From: Hyphomicrobiales bacterium
GTDB taxonomy: Bacteria; Pseudomonadota; Alphaproteobacteria; Rhizobiales; Xanthobacteraceae
NCBI GenBank assembly: GCA_003133345.1
Contig: PKXB01000023.1
Location: forward strand, 1 to 10,740
Reading direction: 5' to 3'
DNA length: 10,740 nucleotides
In this document: positions 8,220-10,740 of the stretch, in pieces
How positions within the stretch are numbered: the first letter of the stretch is position 1
Layout: every line of letters begins with the position of its first letter
Position numbers and translations under genes: made by a program
The notes under the pieces: model-generated
Seen by the model: the letters and a program-made list of their open reading frames with translations, nothing else
Told to the model about the DNA's origin: nothing
Database searches by the model: none

Positions 8220-8492
8220 ATGACCAGGTTCAATTCGGCGCTCTTTGCCGCTGTTGCCATCGCAGCCATGGCAGCCCTCGCCCGGCCCGCCGCGGCGATC
8301 GAATATCCCTGGTGCGCGCAATATAGCGGCGGCGACGACGGCGGCGGCAGAAATTGCGGTTTTTCGACCATCGAGCAATGCATGGCGACGGTCAGCGGAA
8401 TTGGCGGGGGCTGCGAGCGGAACTTGTTTTACAACGGCTCGGCTGAATGGCCCGCAAAGCGCATGCGCAAGCGCAAAAGTCACCACGACTGA
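8220..8492 (+). CDS. DUF3551 secreted small Cys-containing protein, copy 1
   Basis: 90 residues from ATG 8220, with GGGA 8 bases upstream. A signal peptide (MTRFNSALFAAVAIAAMAALA) probably ends after RPAAA, giving a mature peptide of about 64 residues beginning IEYPWCAQY. Four mature Cys (32, 46, 54, 65) sit in WCAQY, GGGRNCGF, EQC and GGGCERNLFY, the pattern of the DUF3551 family found in Bradyrhizobium and relatives. They could form two disulfides in the periplasm. The C terminus is strongly basic (KRMRKRKSHHD). Function unknown. It lies 53 bases ahead of a paralogue and may be co-transcribed with it. Confidence 0.85.
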   Translation: MTRFNSALFAAVAIAAMAALARPAAAIEYPWCAQYSGGDDGGGRNCGFSTIEQCMATVSGIGGGCERNLFYNGSAEWPAKRMRKRKSHHD

Positions 8493-8496
8493 GACG

Positions 8497-8529
8497 GAAA
8501 CCAAGGGTTTCACTGCGTGTTAGACGCAG
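8497..8529 (+). other. Two consecutive small hairpins between the DUF3551 genes
   Basis: GAAACC/GGTTTC (8497-8502 with 8506-8511, loop AAG) is followed one base later by CTGCGT/ACGCAG (8513-8518 with 8524-8529, loop GTTAG). Both are perfect 6-bp stems and together fill most of the 53-base gap, ending just before the GGGAG of the second gene. There is no T-run, so termination is unlikely; processing or translational tuning is possible. Confidence 0.4.
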
Positions 8530-8545
8530 AACCGGGAGATGTTCG

Positions 8546-8815
8546 ATGCGCAGATTATGTTCGGTTCTGTTCGCCCTGACCGCAATGGCGGCGCTGGACG
8601 TGTTCACGCCGTCGGCCGGCCAGGCCGATCCTTACAAATGGTGCGCGCAATATGGCGGCGGCAGAGCGGGCGGCGGCCGCAATTGCGGCTTCGTCACGCT
8701 CGAACAGTGCCGGGCGACAGTCTCCGGCATTGGCGGATTCTGCGAACCCAACTTGTTCTACACCGGCCCCGCCGAGCGGCCCGCCAAGCGCACGCGCAAG
8801 CGCCACAACGACTAA
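8546..8815 (+). CDS. DUF3551 secreted small Cys-containing protein, copy 2
   Basis: 89 residues from ATG 8546, preceded by GGGAG with a 7-base spacer; the frame is open upstream to 8447 but that part overlaps copy 1 and is not plausible. The signal peptide MRRLCSVLFALTAMAALDVF ends after GQA, so the mature protein starts DPYKWCAQYGGG. Its four mature Cys (33, 47, 55, 66) have exactly the same spacing (14, 8, 11) as copy 1, and CAQY, GGGRNCGF, TVSGIGG and NLFY are shared, as is a basic tail (KRTRKRHND). It is a tandem duplicate of copy 1. The signal peptides and the residue after each motif differ, so the duplication is not very recent. Secreted to the periplasm or outside; function unknown. 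Confidence 0.85.
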   Translation: MRRLCSVLFALTAMAALDVFTPSAGQADPYKWCAQYGGGRAGGGRNCGFVTLEQCRATVSGIGGFCEPNLFYTGPAERPAKRTRKRHND

Positions 8816-8854
8816 AAAGCGGCCAAGCGTCTTCACATCGCGTGCCCCGGCCTA

Positions 8855-8872
8855 AGCCCGATGGTGCGGGCT
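8855..8872 (+). other. Small hairpin after the DUF3551 pair
   Basis: AGCCCG (8855-8860) and CGGGCT (8867-8872) form a perfect 6-bp stem with a 6-base loop, 40 bases past the second DUF3551 stop. It lacks a following T-run, so it is at most a weak transcript end. Confidence 0.3.
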
Positions 8873-8916
8873 GACATGCTTGCGCGCCAGGATGAACCAG
8901 GCCCATATCGCGCGCC

Positions 8917-10608
8917 ATGGCGCAGCCTCCCCGTTTCAATCTGCCGCAGACGATGCAGGAAGCCGTCGCCCTGCACCGGCAGGGGCGGCTGCGCGAGGCT
9001 GAGAAGCTGTACGCGCGCGTGCTGAAGGCTGAGCCGGAACATTTCGACGCGCTGCATTTGCTCGGGCTGGCGAAGGCGCAAGGCGGCCAGATGGGCGAGG
9101 CCTACCGCCTGATGTCGGCCGCGCTCAAGCTCAATCCCAAAGCGCCCGATGCCTGGATGAATCTCGCCAACGTGCTGCACGCGCTCAAGCGCGACGCCGA
9201 GGCGCTCGATTGCCTCGACAAGGCGCTGGCGTTGCGGCCGGGCGATCCGGACGCCCTGCATAATCGCGGCAACGCCCTGCTCGCGCTTGGCCGCCCGCAG
9301 GACGCGCTCGCCTGCTTCGATGCGGTGCTGGCGCGCAATCCGCGCCATGCCGACGCATTGCTCAATCGCGGCAGCGCGCTCGCAACGCTAGACCGCAGCG
9401 AGCCGGCGCTCGCCGATTTCGACGCCGCTTTGGCGCTGATGCCGGGTCATCCGGCTGCGCTCTACAATCGCGGCAACGCGCTGTCCGCGCTCGGCCGCTA
9501 TGACGAGGCCATCGCCGCCTTCGATCGCGCGCTCGCCGCCGCCCCCAACCATGTGCAGGCCTGGAATAATCGCGGCCGCGCGTTGCAGGTACTCAACCGG
9601 CACGATGACGCGATCAAGAGTTTCGACAAGGCTATCGAACTGCAAAAGGATTATGCCGACGCCCATTTCAATCGGGCGCTGAGCATGCTCACGCTCGGCG
9701 ACTTGGCCCCCGGCTTCGAGCAATACGAATGGCGCTGGAAGCGCAGCGGCATGAGCGACACGCGCCGTGGCTATGGCAAACCGCTCTGGCTCGGCGAATA
9801 CCCGCTCGCCCGCAAGACCATCCTGCTGCATGCCGAACAGGGCCTGGGCGACACCATCCAGTTCGCGCGCTATGCCCCGCTGCTGGCGCGCGCCGGCGCG
9901 CGTGTCGTGCTCGAAGTCCAGCCCGAATTGAAAACCTTGTTGGCTGATCTTGAAGGCGTCGCCTCCTGCCACGCGCGCGGCGAGACGCTGCCCGCCTATG
10001 ACGTGCATTGTCCGCTCGGCAGCCTGCCGCTGGCGTTAAAGACCGAGCCGGGAAACATTCCCGCCGACATCCCCTATTTGCGCGCGGACGAGGCGCATCT
10101 CGCCAAATGGCGCGCCCGTATCGAGGCGCTGCCGGGCAAGCGCGTCGCATTGGCCTGGGCCGGCAATGCCAGCCACGCCAACGACCGCAACCGTTCGATC
10201 GATCTGGCGCTGCTCGAACCGCTGCTGGCGCAAGGGGGCGTTTCTGGCGGCGTTTCCTTCCTGAGCATCCAGCGCGAGCTGCGCGGCAACGACGCCGAGC
10301 TTCTGGCGCGCCATGGCAATGTCAGCCATCTCGGCGGCGAATTATCCGACATGGCCGACACCGCGGCGGTCGCCGCGCTCGCCGATCTCACGATTTCAGT
10401 CGATACCTCGGTGGTGCATCTGGCCGGCGTGCTTGGGCGGCCGGTCTGGGTGATGCTGCCCTTCGCGCCCGATTGGCGTTGGACCTTAACCGGTGAACAC
10501 AGCCCCTGGTACCCGCAGGCGCGGCTGTTGCGTCAGCCCACGCTCGGCGATTGGCCGAGCGTGATCGCGGCGCTGCGCGCCGAGCTGGCGCGCTTCGTCG
10601 CTGCCTAG
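8917..10608 (+). CDS. TPR-containing glycosyltransferase (GT9-like C-terminal domain)
   Basis: 563 residues from ATG 8917; no clear Shine-Dalgarno, and ATG 8953 is a later alternative. Seven 34-residue TPR units run from residue 12 to 249, with a degenerate eighth (HFNRALSMLTLGDLAPGF). Next come EQYEWRWKRSG, a linker typical of this architecture, and a two-Rossmann domain resembling GT9/heptosyltransferases. AEQGLGDTIQFARY holds the Gly-rich loop (GLGDT, 309-313), LAWAGN marks the start of the second half, and SVDTSVVHLAGVLGRPVW (Asp496, His501) corresponds to the D-x-x-x-x-H donor-binding region, followed by PFAPDWRW. It probably transfers a sugar from a nucleotide donor in the cytoplasm; the acceptor is unknown, and this domain may be catalytically degenerate. 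It is about 100 bases downstream of the DUF3551 pair, so co-transcription is possible but unproven. Confidence 0.88.
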   Translation: MAQPPRFNLPQTMQEAVALHRQGRLREAEKLYARVLKAEPEHFDALHLLGLAKAQGGQMGEAYRLMSAALKLNPKAPDAWMNLANVLHALKRDAEALDCLDKALALRPGDPDALHNRGNALLALGRPQDALACFDAVLARNPRHADALLNRGSALATLDRSEPALADFDAALALMPGHPAALYNRGNALSALGRYDEAIAAFDRALAAAPNHVQAWNNRGRALQVLNRHDDAIKSFDKAIELQKDYADAHFNRALSMLTLGDLAPGFEQYEWRWKRSGMSDTRRGYGKPLWLGEYPLARKTILLHAEQGLGDTIQFARYAPLLARAGARVVLEVQPELKTLLADLEGVASCHARGETLPAYDVHCPLGSLPLALKTEPGNIPADIPYLRADEAHLAKWRARIEALPGKRVALAWAGNASHANDRNRSIDLALLEPLLAQGGVSGGVSFLSIQRELRGNDAELLARHGNVSHLGGELSDMADTAAVAALADLTISVDTSVVHLAGVLGRPVWVMLPFAPDWRWTLTGEHSPWYPQARLLRQPTLGDWPSVIAALRAELARFVAA

Positions 10609-10612
10609 CAAA

Positions 10613-10740
10613 TCAAGCCGCGGCGCGGATGGCGGGCGCTGCGACGGTTGCCTGCGGATGGGCTTTAAGCCAATCGCGCGCCGCGCGCTGGGCGCGGCCG
10701 ATCTCGGCGTCCGCCATCTGCTCGGCGATTTCCCGGCGCA
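10613..10740 (-). CDS. C-terminal end of an unidentified protein (partial)
   Basis: On the minus strand a frame is open from the window edge to a TGA at 10615-10613, encoding REIAEQMADAEIGRAQRAAR, then DWLKAHP and an Ala-rich tail. The helical, charged segment with A-E-x-x-x-A-Q-R-x-A-R-D-W resembles the tail that closes many Sel1/TPR-like repeat proteins, but 42 residues are too few to assign a family. It converges on the TPR-glycosyltransferase with only 4 bases between the stops. Confidence 0.55.
   Translation of the reverse strand, partial: RREIAEQMADAEIGRAQRAARDWLKAHPQATVAAPAIRAAA

Noticed and set aside
9388..10008. Minus-strand open frame of 206 codons
   Set aside because: Antisense shadow of the TPR-glycosyltransferase; composition is typical of a complement frame.

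Overview
The window looks like a chromosomal segment of a GC-rich alphaproteobacterium of the order Hyphomicrobiales (Bradyrhizobium / Rhodopseudomonas / Pseudolabrys neighbourhood). The basis is a Porin_2-type outer-membrane porin with the typical Bradyrhizobium-like N terminus and FYP end, a tandem pair of DUF3551 secreted peptides, and several TPR-fused transferases of the kind common in that group. Genus is an inference; no marker gene settles it.

Layout. 1-228 (+) is the 3' end of a soluble lytic transglycosylase gene. Facing it and sharing its CTAG stop is a large minus-strand gene (225-2728) for a TPR / O-GlcNAc-transferase-like (SPINDLY-type, GT41) protein. This copy is broken twice: an in-frame amber codon at 2474-2476 inside TPR unit 3, and a one-base frameshift near 716-722 inside the catalytic domain. 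An alpha/beta hydrolase (2941-3819, +) diverges from it. A porin (3913-5409, -) follows, with a strong terminator at 3850-3885. About 790 bases without a convincing protein gene (5410-6201) separate the porin from a tRNA-Ser(GCT) gene (6202-6291, -).

Right half, all plus strand. A TPR-methyltransferase (6373-8121), two tandem DUF3551 secreted Cys-containing peptides (8220-8492 and 8546-8815), and a TPR-glycosyltransferase with a GT9-like C-terminal domain (8917-10608). The last 128 bases hold the 3' end of an unidentified minus-strand gene.

How the genes fit together. Three different transferase domains (GT41-like, SAM-methyltransferase, GT9-like) each sit behind TPR repeats within 10 kb. 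Together with the porin and the secreted peptides this suggests an envelope or glycan/protein-modification neighbourhood, but the genes do not form one operon and no joint pathway can be shown from sequence alone. The strongest observations are the doubly interrupted OGT-like gene, its homogenised 102-bp TPR array, and the duplicated DUF3551 pair. I see no CRISPR array, insertion sequence, integrase or toxin-antitoxin pair, and no clear new defence or mobile system.
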